This document shows positions 21,634-31,433 of a stretch of 64,000 nucleotides of DNA, in pieces. A program made the translations under genes and the position numbers. Where the stretch lies: NCBI RefSeq assembly GCF_020283565.1, contig NC_060063.1:23180777-23244776 (forward strand). Direction: 5' to 3'. The notes under the pieces are model-generated. The model searched no databases. It worked only from the letters and a program-made list of their open reading frames with translations, and was not told the origin of the DNA. How positions within the stretch are numbered: position 1 is the stretch's first letter; every line of letters begins with the position of its first letter. This DNA comes from Trifolium pratense. Lineage: Eukaryota > Streptophyta > Magnoliopsida > Fabales > Fabaceae.

Positions 21634-21883
21634 TTGGGTTATTATTATTTTAATTTTTTTTGTTCATTTTATTATTTTGTGTATTTTATTCAAAATAGTT
21701 AATGTTTTTCTAATAATCTTTTGTCCAATTTTTATGTATATAAAAAGTTGGTCGATTGTCAAAGCTACTTACTGATGTTAATAAAATAAATAGATAAGAT
21801 AAAATTTAATAAATGTTTTTGCAAATTATTTTATAGTATAAAATAGCGCATAAAACCCGTGCATCGCACGGGTAAGAGTCTAG

Positions 21884-22825
21884 TTAGGTTCTAATTATTA
21901 CAAATTAATCAATGATGACTTAACCATCAATGCTATAAATATGGAGACATAAATAGTTCAATACTCTAACCAGGCAAAAATTATTATGCATAAGTCTTTT
22001 CCTTATGCACCATGCATAAGGTAAAAAAAAAAAAAACATTTAAATTAGACGCGGATCCAGTGTGCGTGCGTGTACTGCAAAACTCTTTTTACAGGCCGTT
22101 GATTTTCATCAGACGGCCAAGAGTCTGCATCATCCTGATCTCATCAAGACTGTCTGATCAATCAGACGGCCCATATCATCCCCTGTTTTTTTGTTTGTTG
22201 CTGCGCCCTGGACCTTCTTGTGGGTCGGGCCTGTATTCTTTCCTGCTATATGCACTTCTCCTGCTTACTTTCTGCACCTCTGTGATGTTATTATTATTTT
22301 TTTATTTATTATATAATTTATTTAATTTAAACAAAAAAATGATAAAAACCTAAAAAACAAACTGTAATTAAATAATTTGGATTTAAAAGGGGACCGACAG
22401 GTTTACATCTGCTCATCCCTCGAATGACCGAACGCTGGCCGTGCGTTTTGCCTACCGGTTGTTTGTCTTCCGCAAATAAAACTAATAAATAAAATGTTCA
22501 TGTTAACATTTTCCTAAATAAAATTGGATTAAAAAGGGACCGGCGGGTTTACATCCGTTCATCCCTTGAATGATTGAACACTAAGCTAGACAAACTAATA
22601 TTAATCCTATTTGGTATTTTCAGAATCTCATCATATTTGGTATGTTAAATGGTTTCAAGATGTTATACACTTAAACCATTAATATTGTTAAATGGTTTTA
22701 TATAATCATTAGTATTGTTAAACCATTAATATTGACTATGAGGGTAAAATAGATTTTTGAAATCCTTAATATTGGTTAAATGTTTTGAAGATGCTATACA
22801 CTGAAATCATTATTATTGTTAAATG
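21884..22825. other. left flank of the large LTR element, short duplications
   Basis: No gene. Two imperfect duplications: GGACCGRCRGGTTTACATC with flanks at about 22366-22436 and 22505-22576, and TTAAATGGTTT...ATTAATATTG units at 22640-22820. The second is the target neighbourhood of the LTR retrotransposon, whose other side (31429 on) continues with the same TGGTTTTAATGG style. Confidence 0.5.
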
Positions 22826-22830
22826 GTTTT

Positions 22831-23314
22831 TGTTCTGGTAAAAACTCAAAGGGGTTTGTATTATTGATTAAAGGATGTGGTTACACTTGGTTCAATCCCA
22901 ACAACCCTGAGAGTTTTATAAGTCAGAAAAAGGATCCCTTTACAAATGAAAGTAAGGAGCTATTTATAGAGCCTCTAGTCTTCTTCTCCAAGTAAGGGTT
23001 CTTAAAAATTCGGTCCTTAGCATCTTCTTCGGTGGTATAGCGTGAAAATAGGGATGAAAACCTTGGTCTCCAAGCTATGGCGGTTTGCGGGAAGTTGGTT
23101 TCTTCCTTCCCAAGTCAGTTGCTAACACAGGGAAGAAAAAGATATTTATAATCAACACGGGATTCAACTTCTGGGCGTTGCCCCGCTATTATTAATCACG
23201 CCCGGGGCTTCGTGTCGCCTAATGGATATTTAGGATTTACTTGATTTGGGCCTATTCTCCTTCTGATATTCATTGGGCTCGCTGGTTATGTCCTTAAGCC
23301 CATTGCCCAGTCCA
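22831..23314 (-). repeat. LTR (3' LTR of the element)
   Basis: Plus-strand TGTTCTGGTA...CCAGTCCA, 484 bp. It differs from the other LTR at four positions (near 22943, 23001, 23010 and 23250). Four changes in 484 bp (0.8 percent) mean a recent insertion. Confidence 0.95.
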
Positions 23315-23327
23315 CAGCCCCCCAAGT
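23315..23327 (-). promoter_or_regulatory. polypurine tract candidate
   Basis: On the minus strand ACTTGGGGGGCTG lies directly before the LTR start TGGACTGGGC, the place and composition expected for the plus-strand primer of reverse transcription. Confidence 0.6.
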
Positions 23328-23494
23328 ACGAAGTCCAAAGGAGTGAAGTACTTAAATGTGATTCGAATTTTCCCTCTCAATACTATGGCGCGAAATTACG
23401 TCCTCTCCCACTTCCTGGCGCACGTTCCTCTGTTCGTGTGTAATTTTCATCAACCGTCTCCCCACTAACTACTGCCACGATGAGATTTCTTTAT

Positions 23495-23502
23495 CTATAA
23501 AT
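23495..23502 (+). promoter_or_regulatory. candidate TATA box of antisense gene 1
   Basis: CTATAAAT lies 77 bases before the ATG at 23572, with a pyrimidine-rich leader between. It is outside the LTR, so the antisense gene appears to have its own promoter. Confidence 0.5.
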
Positions 23503-23571
23503 GAAGCATCCAGCGCCCCGATCAATTCATCCCTTGTTGTCTGCTGAAATTTTAGACTTCTTTTCAAAGTT

Positions 23572-24216
23572 ATGTCTCCTAAAAGTCCTCCTTTTGAATG
23601 CGGTCAGTCTCCCGCCTCTCCGGTTATCAAGCGGCTCCGTCGTATGCTGACCATAAATACTGAAGACCTGATGGAGGATTTTGGTGAATTTTCGGAATTC
23701 GTCAAGGAGCTTAACGACTACTGCTGGAGATTGACCAAAGAAGAGAAGCGCTTTCTCGATAGTGTCTTGCGCCTGGAAAAGGAGTTAAAAGCTAATGCCT
23801 CCTTTGTGATTGCTGTGGAGAATGTTAAGGAATGCCATTTCGAAGTTACTGAAGCTGTTGATAGCCAGATAGAGATCACGAAAGAGACCATGGGTGTGCA
23901 AGAGGAAATCTTAGGAATATGCTTTAACGAGGAGCGGAGAGTGGACGATCGTCTGGCGCTGCTGAACAAGGAGATGAAGCCGCTTGTGAAGAGGAAGAGG
24001 GCTCTTCAAGGCGAGATTAGGGATGATGTTGCTAAGTTGATTTCCAGGCGCCATTCTTTGGTGGACCTTTTGGACAAGCAGAACGAGCTGAGAAAGGATC
24101 TGAAGCCTATTGAAGAAAACATGGTGAAGGCGAAGAGGGTGAAACGGGCACTGGAGGAAATGCACCGTATCGCCGTCGCCGATGCTGGTGAATTGGGGAG
24201 TTCTACCATGCCATGA
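23572..24216 (+). CDS. antisense ORF 1 of the retrotransposon, coiled-coil protein
   Basis: 214 residues, no intron. The N-terminus is Ser/Pro-rich (SPKSPPFECGQSPASP). From about residue 50 to the end it is highly charged and helical with heptad-like spacing (RLTKEEKRFLDSVLRLEKEL, then KRKRALQGEIRDDVAKLISR and KNELRKDLKPIEEN-type segments), predicting a long coiled coil. No transposase or nucleic-acid-binding motif is visible. It is unrelated to gag or pol. It starts 257 bases inside the 3' LTR, on the strand opposite to the element. Function unknown; the intact frame and the TATA box upstream suggest it is or was expressed. A structural role as partner of the longer antisense protein is only a guess. 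Confidence 0.7.
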   Translation: MSPKSPPFECGQSPASPVIKRLRRMLTINTEDLMEDFGEFSEFVKELNDYCWRLTKEEKRFLDSVLRLEKELKANASFVIAVENVKECHFEVTEAVDSQIEITKETMGVQEEILGICFNEERRVDDRLALLNKEMKPLVKRKRALQGEIRDDVAKLISRRHSLVDLLDKQNELRKDLKPIEENMVKAKRVKRALEEMHRIAVADAGELGSSTMP

Positions 24217-24551
24217 AGTCTTTACTTGCTTGCTCTTTTATGTCTTTTTTCTTATGTTTGTAATTTGTTTCCGTATCTTTGAACCTTCGTTATTTTCATT
24301 CTGTTTCTTGCTTCCGTTGTATTTCCTTTGCAAAAAATTTGAATATTAAGCAATTTCCTTTCCTTATGTATTGTTCTTTTGTTCCTTTTAGTACCGCCTC
24401 CCTTTGCAATCTTCAATAACTAAAAAGGGTCAAATTTTTGACTCCTTGGAAACGTAAAAGTGACATTTCTCGAGACAGTCAAAAGTTGGTGGTTACGACC
24501 GTCCAAGCATTTATTACTATCGTTAATAACGATGTTAAGGTTAAAAATTGA

Positions 24552-24560
24552 CTATAAATA
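24552..24560 (+). promoter_or_regulatory. candidate TATA box of antisense gene 2
   Basis: CTATAAATA lies about 50 bases before the ATG at 24608. Confidence 0.45.
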
Positions 24561-24607
24561 TCACCTGATAAACTCAAATTTATATCAACTTGTTTTGAAT
24601 CATCACG

Positions 24608-24895
24608 ATGGAAAAGAACAATGCCAAAATGCCTGCTGCTGAGAAGTCTCAACCTCCGCGAAGGAAGAAAAGGGTAGAGGTATCTACCTCTAACTCCACT
24701 CGCTCCCGAAGGTCTAAAGATGTCAAAAAGGTGGAGGTTATCGTTCTTTCCTCGGATACCTCCGATTCTGGTAGTGGTGATGAGGATTACGTTTCGTTTC
24801 TGGAGACCTATATTCCTCCTGAGCTTCGTGCTTCTTCGTCCAGTGAAGAAGAGGGGTCCCGGGTCACCGTGGAATCCAAGATGACTTTTTCCTGA
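24608..24895 (+). CDS. antisense ORF 2 of the retrotransposon, small basic/acidic protein
   Basis: 95 residues. The first half is strongly basic (PPRRKKRVEVSTSNSTRSRR, a likely nuclear-localisation type patch). The second half is Ser/Asp/Glu-rich (SSDTSDSGSGDEDYVSFLET, SSSSEEEGS). The same Ser/Asp style occurs in the long antisense protein (SSSSDSDSDSSS), so it may be a detached or duplicated piece of that type. No domain is recognised. It stands between antisense ORF 1 and ORF 3 on the same strand. Being short, it could also be a chance frame, but the upstream TATA box and codon-like composition argue for a real gene. Confidence 0.5.
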   Translation: MEKNNAKMPAAEKSQPPRRKKRVEVSTSNSTRSRRSKDVKKVEVIVLSSDTSDSGSGDEDYVSFLETYIPPELRASSSSEEEGSRVTVESKMTFS

Positions 24896-25326
24896 GCCTG
24901 CGCAGAAGGATTCGGAGTCTGATTGACGAGATTTAGGACTAGGTCTTTCTTTGTAATTTTGCTTTCTATCATTGTACCTTTATTTTTCAAAATAAATAAA
25001 GATTTTTGGTCTCCGACTGAATTTATTGTTCCTATGTTTCACCTTCTCCTTAATCTTGAATCTTTTCCTTTTGGGCGTTTTCCCTTGTTACGCCTTAAAC
25101 AGGGCGAGGTTTGTATCCTTGGCGTGGTTATTCTTGAGGCGCGTTGTGCTTCGAGGTAGTAATTTGGCGACTTCGATTTCGCCTTTTAGGATAATAACTA
25201 TTTGACGATAAATCTTCCGAGGTTTACTCTCGGGATACACGCTTTTTACACGTATTTAATCCGACGACGCGTGTGTTACCTCTTGCTTCAACTTCTGGAC
25301 TTCAACCAGCCGAAAAGGTTTTCCTC

Positions 25327-25335
25327 TTTAAATAG
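25327..25335 (+). promoter_or_regulatory. candidate TATA box of antisense gene 3
   Basis: TTTAAATAG is followed by a pyrimidine-rich leader. CCTAAG|GTATTC (about 25486) and GATTTAG (about 25563) could be the donor and acceptor of a leader intron just before the ATG. Confidence 0.35.
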
Positions 25336-25573
25336 TATCTCCGTTTCTCTTTCCCTTTACTTACTTCTTCTCGCAAATCCGTATTCTTTTTCACATATCC
25401 TTCTTCGATCCTCCAGCAAGCCTTTGTTCAACGCTTCGTGTTAGGACGCTTCCAGTTTATTGCTCCAAGCTTTGTCAATTTCCTAAGGTATTCTTCTTTT
25501 ATACCTTATTCCTTTTCGCCGATTTGGTCTGTCTTGAGTAGGAACCCTAATTTTCTGATTTAGGTTTAAAAAG

Positions 25574-27689
25574 ATGGTTATTTTGAGGGAGTTAGATGAT
25601 AATGAGGGGAGGGTTCCTATTTCTTCTCCTAGTTATCTCGAATGGGCGCAACAAGTTCGCGCCCACTATACTAGGGCTAACGGTGTTCTTAATAGCCGAG
25701 GGTTTTACTCGGAATTATGGGGTTTTGATGTTGGGAGTAGTAGTAGTGATAGTGATAGTGATAGTAGTAGTGCTGATAGTGGTAATGACAGTGATTGCGT
25801 CATAATCTCCCCTTCCTCTTTCACAGGAAAGCGGAAGAATCCTTGTCGAGATCTGGTTGTTGCTGGTTATACTCCCGTCACCATGGAAGTTTCTTCAAAG
25901 TATACCAGTACGGAAATGGTGAGGAGCTTTAGGAAAGCCGTCAAGCTTTCTGACCCCTCTCATGAAGACTCTATTATAACCGAACCCGTCAGAGAGGACG
26001 AGTTTGTATTTTCTAAGAATGACAACCCGCCGCATTATTTCTACCTTTATACTGGCGTGATCCAACCCCTTAACATTTGGTTGCCTTTTACTCCCTTTGA
26101 GGCGGAGATATTGAAGGTTCTTAACGTCGCCCCTACCCAACTCCATCCTAATAGTTGGGCCTTTATCAAAGCCTACGAGGTAATGTGTTTAGGCTTCGAA
26201 CTGGAGCCCTCAATTGGCGTTTTTTTCTCTTTCTACCACATAAAGAACTTAAAAACTCAAACTTTGGTCTCCCTTAGCAGTCAACCTAACCGTCGTCTTC
26301 TGAGTCTATACGCTTCCAACTTCAAGAACTTTAAGAATTCTTTCTTTCGGGTTCGTAGTGATGAGAAATTTTCTGACTTGATGTATGATGAGGTTGATGA
26401 TCCTCTATTCCCTTTCTACTGGACCGATAACCCTAGGCTTATCAAGGGTGCTATCTTTGAGGCCTTAAGCGATTTTGAGCAAGATACCGTCAACTTCCTT
26501 GACTCCTATGCTCTTATGGATACCGCCGACATTCTTAGGTGTGAGGGTAATAGTGAAGCCCTGACAGAGTATTTACGTAAGTAATGCATTTGGTATTTTT
26601 CTACTTCTGTTTAATGTTGATCTCGCCTTATTATTAAATTGTGTTTTTTTTTGTGTCTCTTTTATTTTTGTAGAGAGAATGAGGACTATCTCTAATGAGG
26701 AGAGACTGGCATTCTTGGCTAAGGCTCGCCAGCAAAAAGCCAATCCTGCTGTCGCCGTGATTGACCCACTGAAAAAGCTGCAAGTGGAGGAAGCTGCTAT
26801 AAAGGAAGGGCGGAGCAAGAAGAAGCATGAGGGGCGTATCCGTGTCGAGATCCCGGGAAAAACGGCTTCTGGAGCAGAGGGAAACGAGGGTGTTGCTCCT
26901 CCTCCTCCCAAAAAGCAAAAGGTTGAGAAGACTACTCAGAAGGCTGGGGGTGCTGACAAGGGCAAAGGCGCGGCTTCCAGTTCTTCTCAGCCTCCTGCTC
27001 AAGACGCTGAAACCGCTGCGCCCCTTTCCTGGAGCTCCTTCGATCCTCTGGAGTTTATTGAGAGAGGAGTAACCATGGTGGGTGACATGACTCGCTTCAC
27101 CAACACTTCGACGGAAGACCTGAGGAAGAAAGCCTTAGAGTATGAAGTCAAGGGTACTCTTCTTAATTATCTACTGACAAACCGCCAGGAGCAAGAAGTT
27201 CTAGAGGCGAGGCAAAAAGTGAAGATGGTTGATGATAATCTCGCTGACATTGAGAAGAGGTATTCTGAAACTAAGGCAAAGCTGGAAGACGACATCAAGA
27301 AGCTGAAGGAAGAACGGGAGGGCGAGACAGAGAGACTGAAGAAAGAGTATGAGGAAAAGCTGTCTAAAGTTAAAGAAAGCTATGCCGCTTCAGAGGCCAA
27401 GCTCAAGGAGAATGCTGCTGCCCAGGATGAGAAACTCTCTAAGCTATCCAAGGAGAAGGATGAAGCGGTACTGTCTGTTGGGAGCTTAGCTGATGAGAAA
27501 GCTAGATTGGAGAGTGATGTCACAGAGCTTCAGCTCTATGCCGCCAACCAATATGACGAGGGCTTTTCCTTTGCTATAGAACAGGTCAAGCTTCTTTTTC
27601 CAGATCTCGATGCTAAGCGCCTTGGCGAAGCTGACGCAATGAATCAAATTGTTGACGGCAAGCTTGTTCCCTACGTTCCTCCTCAGTGA
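25574..27689 (+). CDS. antisense ORF 3 of the retrotransposon (putative gypsy-type transposon protein)
   Basis: CDS is join(25574..26576,26674..27689), 672 residues. The intron has TTAC|GTAAGT and TTTTTGTAG|AG ends and keeps the frame, joining EYL to QRMRTISNEERLAFL. The N-part has a Ser/Asp run (about residues 55-75) and then a globular region with FEAEILKVLNVAPTQLHPNSW, FIKAYEVMCLGFELEPSIGVFF and the conserved-looking FRVRSDEKFSDLMYDE. This layout recalls the plant 'putative gypsy type transposon' domain (Pfam Transposase_28), a family call made from memory. A basic/Ala/Pro linker with PPPPKKQKVEK follows, and a long coiled coil covers about residues 490-620 (KLKEEREGETERLKKEYEEK). No catalytic triad is recognised. 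Intact and spliced, it is the main protein this gag-pol-less element still encodes. Its job is unknown. Confidence 0.75.
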
Positions 27690-28071
27690 ATGATCTCTTT
27701 TGTAATGATCTTGTTTTTGTCCTTCTGTGGCTTTTTTGTAACTATCTTGTATGCCCTTTTGTGGCTTTAAACAATTTCCCCTTTGTTGGGTCCTTTATTA
27801 ATTTCTTCATTCGCCCTTAAGTCTTTTCTTCATAATTTCGCGGATTGTTTTGATATGACGCCTCTTATCATTCTTGCTTTTGAAACTTTTACCCCTACAC
27901 CTGTGATGTCTTTGACAATTTAACATAATTGTGAGTTGTTTGAAAATAAATTTATACCTATTGCCTTTTTGGCGATTGTAGCTGGTATGGCGATATGTCG
28001 CCTTGTTTTGAGTGCGTGCAAGCTTTTCTTCTTGGTGATGTTGATAATTTTGCTTTTCTTCGCTGTTCATT
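27690..28071. other. 3' flank of antisense gene 3
   Basis: T-rich DNA with ATGATCTCTTTTGTAATG-like 3' UTR character, leading into the tandem array. No gene. Confidence 0.4.
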
Positions 28072-28799
28072 TTCTGTTTTTGGCGCCCCCTACGGGTGAC
28101 GCCAGGGCCTTTCAACCTTGATTTAATTTCTGTTCTTGACGTCCCCTACGGGTGACGCCAGGGCCTTTCAACCTTGATTTAATTTCTGTTCTTGACGTCC
28201 CCTACGGGTGACGCCAGGGCCTTTCAACCTTGATTTAGTTTCTGTTCTTGACGTCCCCTACGGGTGACGCCAGGGCCTTTCAACCTTGATTTAATTTCTG
28301 TTCTTAACGTCCCCTACGGGTGACGCCAGGGCCTTTCAACCTTGATTTAATTTCTGTTCTTGACGTCCCCTACGGGTGACGCCAGGGCCTTTCAACCTTG
28401 ATTTAATTTCTGTTCTTGACGTCCCCTACGGGTGACGCCAGGGCCTTTCAACCTTGATTTAATTTCTGTTCTTGACGTCCCCTACGGGTGACGCCAGGGC
28501 CTTTCAACCTTGATTTAATTTCTGTTCTTGACGTCCCCTACGGGTGACGCCAGGGCCTTTCAACCTTGATTTAATTTCTGTTCTTGACGTCCCCTACGGG
28601 TGACGCCAGGGCCTTTCAACCTTGTTTTATTTTCTGTTTTTGACGTCCCCTACGGGTGACGCCAGAGCCTCTCAACCCTGATTCAATTTCTGTTTCTGAC
28701 GTCCCCTACGGGTGACGCCAAGGCCTCTCAACCCTGATTTAATTTCTGTTTCTGACGCCACCTACGGGTGGCGCCAAGGCCTCTCAACCCTACACTTGG
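28072..28799. repeat. 13 x 56-bp tandem array
   Basis: The unit has GACGTCCCCTACGGGTGACG followed by CCAGGGCCTTTCAACCTTGA. TACGGGTG recurs every 56 bases exactly from 28091 to 28763, thirteen times with no indel. The inner units are nearly identical; the first and the last three are diverged, as expected when unequal exchange works in the middle. No spacers, so it is not a CRISPR. Tandem arrays near the 3' part are known in Tat/Ogre-type elements and can seed satellites. Confidence 0.95.
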
Positions 28800-30923
28800 T
28801 TCAGCGCTCACATCTGAGTTGATCTTTAATAAAGATTCAGAGCTCAAGTTTGAGATAACCATTTTTTTTTTTTGTTTTTTGTTTGCTGGTTCAGCGCTCT
28901 CCTCTAAGTTGACCTTTAATAATTTTTTCTTTGCTGCTTTAACCTGGTTGTATATTTGATCCCTCTTTATCATATCCATCTGCAGTCCTGGTAGACAATT
29001 CACAGACAACTAAACCAATATGTCAATGCAATACTCATACTTGTTAACAAAACCAATTGCAGACATTAGAAAATAGGGATAAGAATGAATCATAGGTAGG
29101 ACTTGGTAGCACAACTAGAAGAGAGGAGATATTTGTGATTTCTCATAAAATAAAATGCAGTAGAGTAAATCATTTGAATATATTCTTAAACTTATCACAT
29201 TGTCCTGAAGGAATCAGTGAACAAAAATTTCTACAGCACAGGAAGAGTAACTTTAAAGTACATGTGCTAACACTTACTTTAACCGTTTTTGCTATGTTAA
29301 ACACAAACAAAAAGAATAACCCAAATTTACCACATGAATCTTATGCAGGCATTCTCTATGATTTTTACTTTATGTGTATTCAATTATTTTTATTGCTTAA
29401 AAATGCTAAAGGTTCAAAACAGAATCATCGATCTATGATAGATAAGCAATGCAAACCAAAGTAAAACATCTTTAAGAAAGGGATGATTTCTTCAAACAAA
29501 AATATAAGTCAAAGGTGCTATGCACAAATCTTATGTCAAAAAATCTAAAAGGTAAGAACAGGTGTCATCTTTTTAATTTCTTGAATTCTACGGATAGAGC
29601 TTTGTTATGCTCTCTAGACATAGCTGGCTGATACTACTTCATCACAATCAGCCCCATTTAAGTATTCATTGTTCTAGCTCTCGGTTTACCACTCAAAGGT
29701 CCTGCAAGTGCATTTTGAAAAGCATAATTTCTACCTCTAAGCATATACACTATGTAACCCAACCATTGTGAGTTCAATTGAAAGACTGCACAGGGAATCA
29801 AATTAGATATCACTCAAAATCAAATTTTTATCAACTTCTACCAAATAGTGCCTAAAAATGTTCAAATTTATTCCCTTGTCTCAATTCAACTACTCGTCCT
29901 CACTGATAGATTATAACATATAATCTCAATTTCCGTGCAAACTTTTGGACATTGTGACATTCATTGTACACCTCTTATTCAAATAATAAATAAATATCTA
30001 TCTAAAGTAAATGGATCATTAGATGTTCATCAACAGTTTGATGATTTGCGTTTCAGATTATCATTACTCCCTTGATCAAAATCATAAATTGAGGTCAAAC
30101 AAATGCAAACATATGTCAGAATAGTATAGTTCTAAGAAAACAAAAATAAAGGATTGACAGCACCTGGAATGCGATCATTCAAGCTAGCAAATGATCCGAT
30201 AATGGTTAGTGACTATAAGTACATGTTTTGGCGCGGCGAGACTGAATTCCATTGCGGTGGTTATCGTGGAATATGCTTGAACCTGAAATATTAGTTGGCG
30301 ACTTCTATCTCGCCGAGTGGCATCAATGACCAATTGCTTGTGTTTTTGCCTTCTCTTGGGAAAGTGTTGTACTCCAAATATTTTACACCAGCACCGACGG
30401 CGACATCATACAGGTAGGTTGAGTTTTTACCTTCCTCTATTCCGCTCATTGGAGACGAAATTTGTGGTTGTTTGTGCTGCTACTTTCGTCGTTCTCGCCG
30501 TAACTTGTGCTTTCAATCGTGATTGTCAACAACGGTGTCGCAGCTCTTCCTGGAGGCTTAGGTGATGAATGGAATCTTCAAAACTCCGAATTTGGGGAAG
30601 GCGGCGAACAGAGGAACACGAGTAGTTGTCACCGTTCCGCCGGGTTGGAGATGATTGTTTGCTCGCCACAGAGATTGCATGAACCAAAGGAATTGATGAC
30701 GGCGAACGCAGTTTTACTCCGTATTTTCGATTCTGCAGCCAGAGTGATTGTGTTTAATAAATTCAAACTCTGTTTGGAAAAATTCACTGAAAGAGTGAAG
30801 ATGCATCAGTACTGGCGGCACCGAATCAATACTTCTCCGTTGGAAAATTGAAGGTGTTCTAAAATAATATATGATATTTGTCTAGTTCCATGTGGTAGGC
30901 TGGGATCAAATGTTTTTACCGCA
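28800..30923. other. unassigned interior of the retrotransposon
   Basis: This is where a normal element of this orientation would have gag-pol. No gag, PR, RT, RH or INT motif is seen in any frame. 28800-28960 holds a diverged direct repeat (GGTTCAGCGCTC...TGAGTTGATCTTTAATAA, twice, at about 28798 and 28890). 29000-30180 is AT-rich and looks like plant non-coding DNA. 30180-30850 is richer in GC with short frames of gene-like composition on the plus strand, possibly captured host sequence. Confidence 0.5.
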
Positions 30924-30941
30924 GCCCCACGGTGGGCGCCA
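30924..30941 (-). promoter_or_regulatory. primer binding site candidate
   Basis: On the minus strand TGGCGCCCACCGTGGGGC begins three bases after the LTR end (...CCAGAACA, then TTT). It has the TGGCGCC start seen in many plant Ty3/gypsy elements and fixes the element's orientation. The matching tRNA was not identified. Confidence 0.65.
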
Positions 30942-30944
30942 AAA

Positions 30945-31428
30945 TGTTCTGGTAAAAACTCAAAGGGGTTTGTATTATTGATTAAAGGATGTGGTTACAC
31001 TTGGTTCAATCCCAACAACCCTGAGAGTTTTATAAGTCAGAAAAAGGATCCCTTTAAAAATGAAAGTAAGGAGCTATTTATAGAGCCTCTAGTCTTCTTC
31101 TCCAAGTAAGGGTTCCTAAAAATCCGGTCCTTAGCATCTTCTTCGGTGGTATAGCGTGAAAATAGGGATGAAAACCTTGGTCTCCAAGCTATGGCGGTTT
31201 GCGGGAAGTTGGTTTCTTCCTTCCCAAGTCAGTTGCTAACACAGGGAAGAAAAAGATATTTATAATCAACACGGGATTCAACTTCTGGGCGTTGCCCCGC
31301 TATTATTAATCACGCCCGGGGCTTCGTGTCGCCTAATGGATATTTAGGATTTACTTGATTTGGACCTATTCTCCTTCTGATATTCATTGGGCTCGCTGGT
31401 TATGTCCTTAAGCCCATTGCCCAGTCCA
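30945..31428 (-). repeat. LTR (5' LTR of the element)
   Basis: 484 bp, the same length as the partner LTR, with four substitutions. Followed by the TSD GTTTT. Confidence 0.95.
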
Positions 31429-31433
31429 GTTTT

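Larger units (their letters stand above)
18402..21883 (+). mobile_element. Helitron carrying a LINE
   Basis: The 5' end TCTATATATATAAATCC at 18402 follows an A (18401). The 3' end is a hairpin, ACCCGTGC-ATC-GCACGGGT (21855-21873), followed seven bases later by CTAG (21880-21883) and then T (21884). TC start, near-terminal hairpin, CTRR end and A/T insertion site are the diagnostic marks of Helitrons. No Rep/helicase gene lies inside, so it is non-autonomous. Most of its length is a LINE inserted in reverse orientation plus a microsatellite. Confidence 0.85.
22831..31428 (-). mobile_element. complete non-autonomous LTR retrotransposon (Ty3/gypsy, Tat-like)
   Basis: 8,598 bp with 484-bp LTRs at both ends and the perfect 5-bp TSD GTTTT (22826-22830 and 31429-31433). 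Orientation is minus. The primer-binding-site-like TGGCGCCCACCGTGGGGC sits just inside the right LTR and a G-rich polypurine tract just inside the left LTR, both read on the minus strand. I see no gag, protease, RT, RNase H or integrase in either strand of the interior. Instead there are three plus-strand genes beside the 3' LTR, a 13 x 56-bp array and about 2.1 kb of unknown DNA. From family knowledge, Tat-lineage elements can carry extra antisense ORFs between pol and the 3' LTR; the position here fits. Movement would need proteins from an autonomous relative. Confidence 0.85.

Noticed and set aside
23718..24209. Minus-strand frames opposite antisense ORF 1
   Set aside because: Shadows of the coding strand. 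I also checked whether they could be gag of the minus-strand element and saw no gag or zinc-knuckle motif.
28072..28799. CRISPR-like regular repeat array
   Set aside because: The 56-bp units are directly contiguous with no spacers, in a plant retrotransposon. It is an ordinary tandem array.
29135..29464. 109-codon plus-strand frame in the retrotransposon interior
   Set aside because: No recognisable domain, composition like non-coding AT-rich DNA, no promoter signal.
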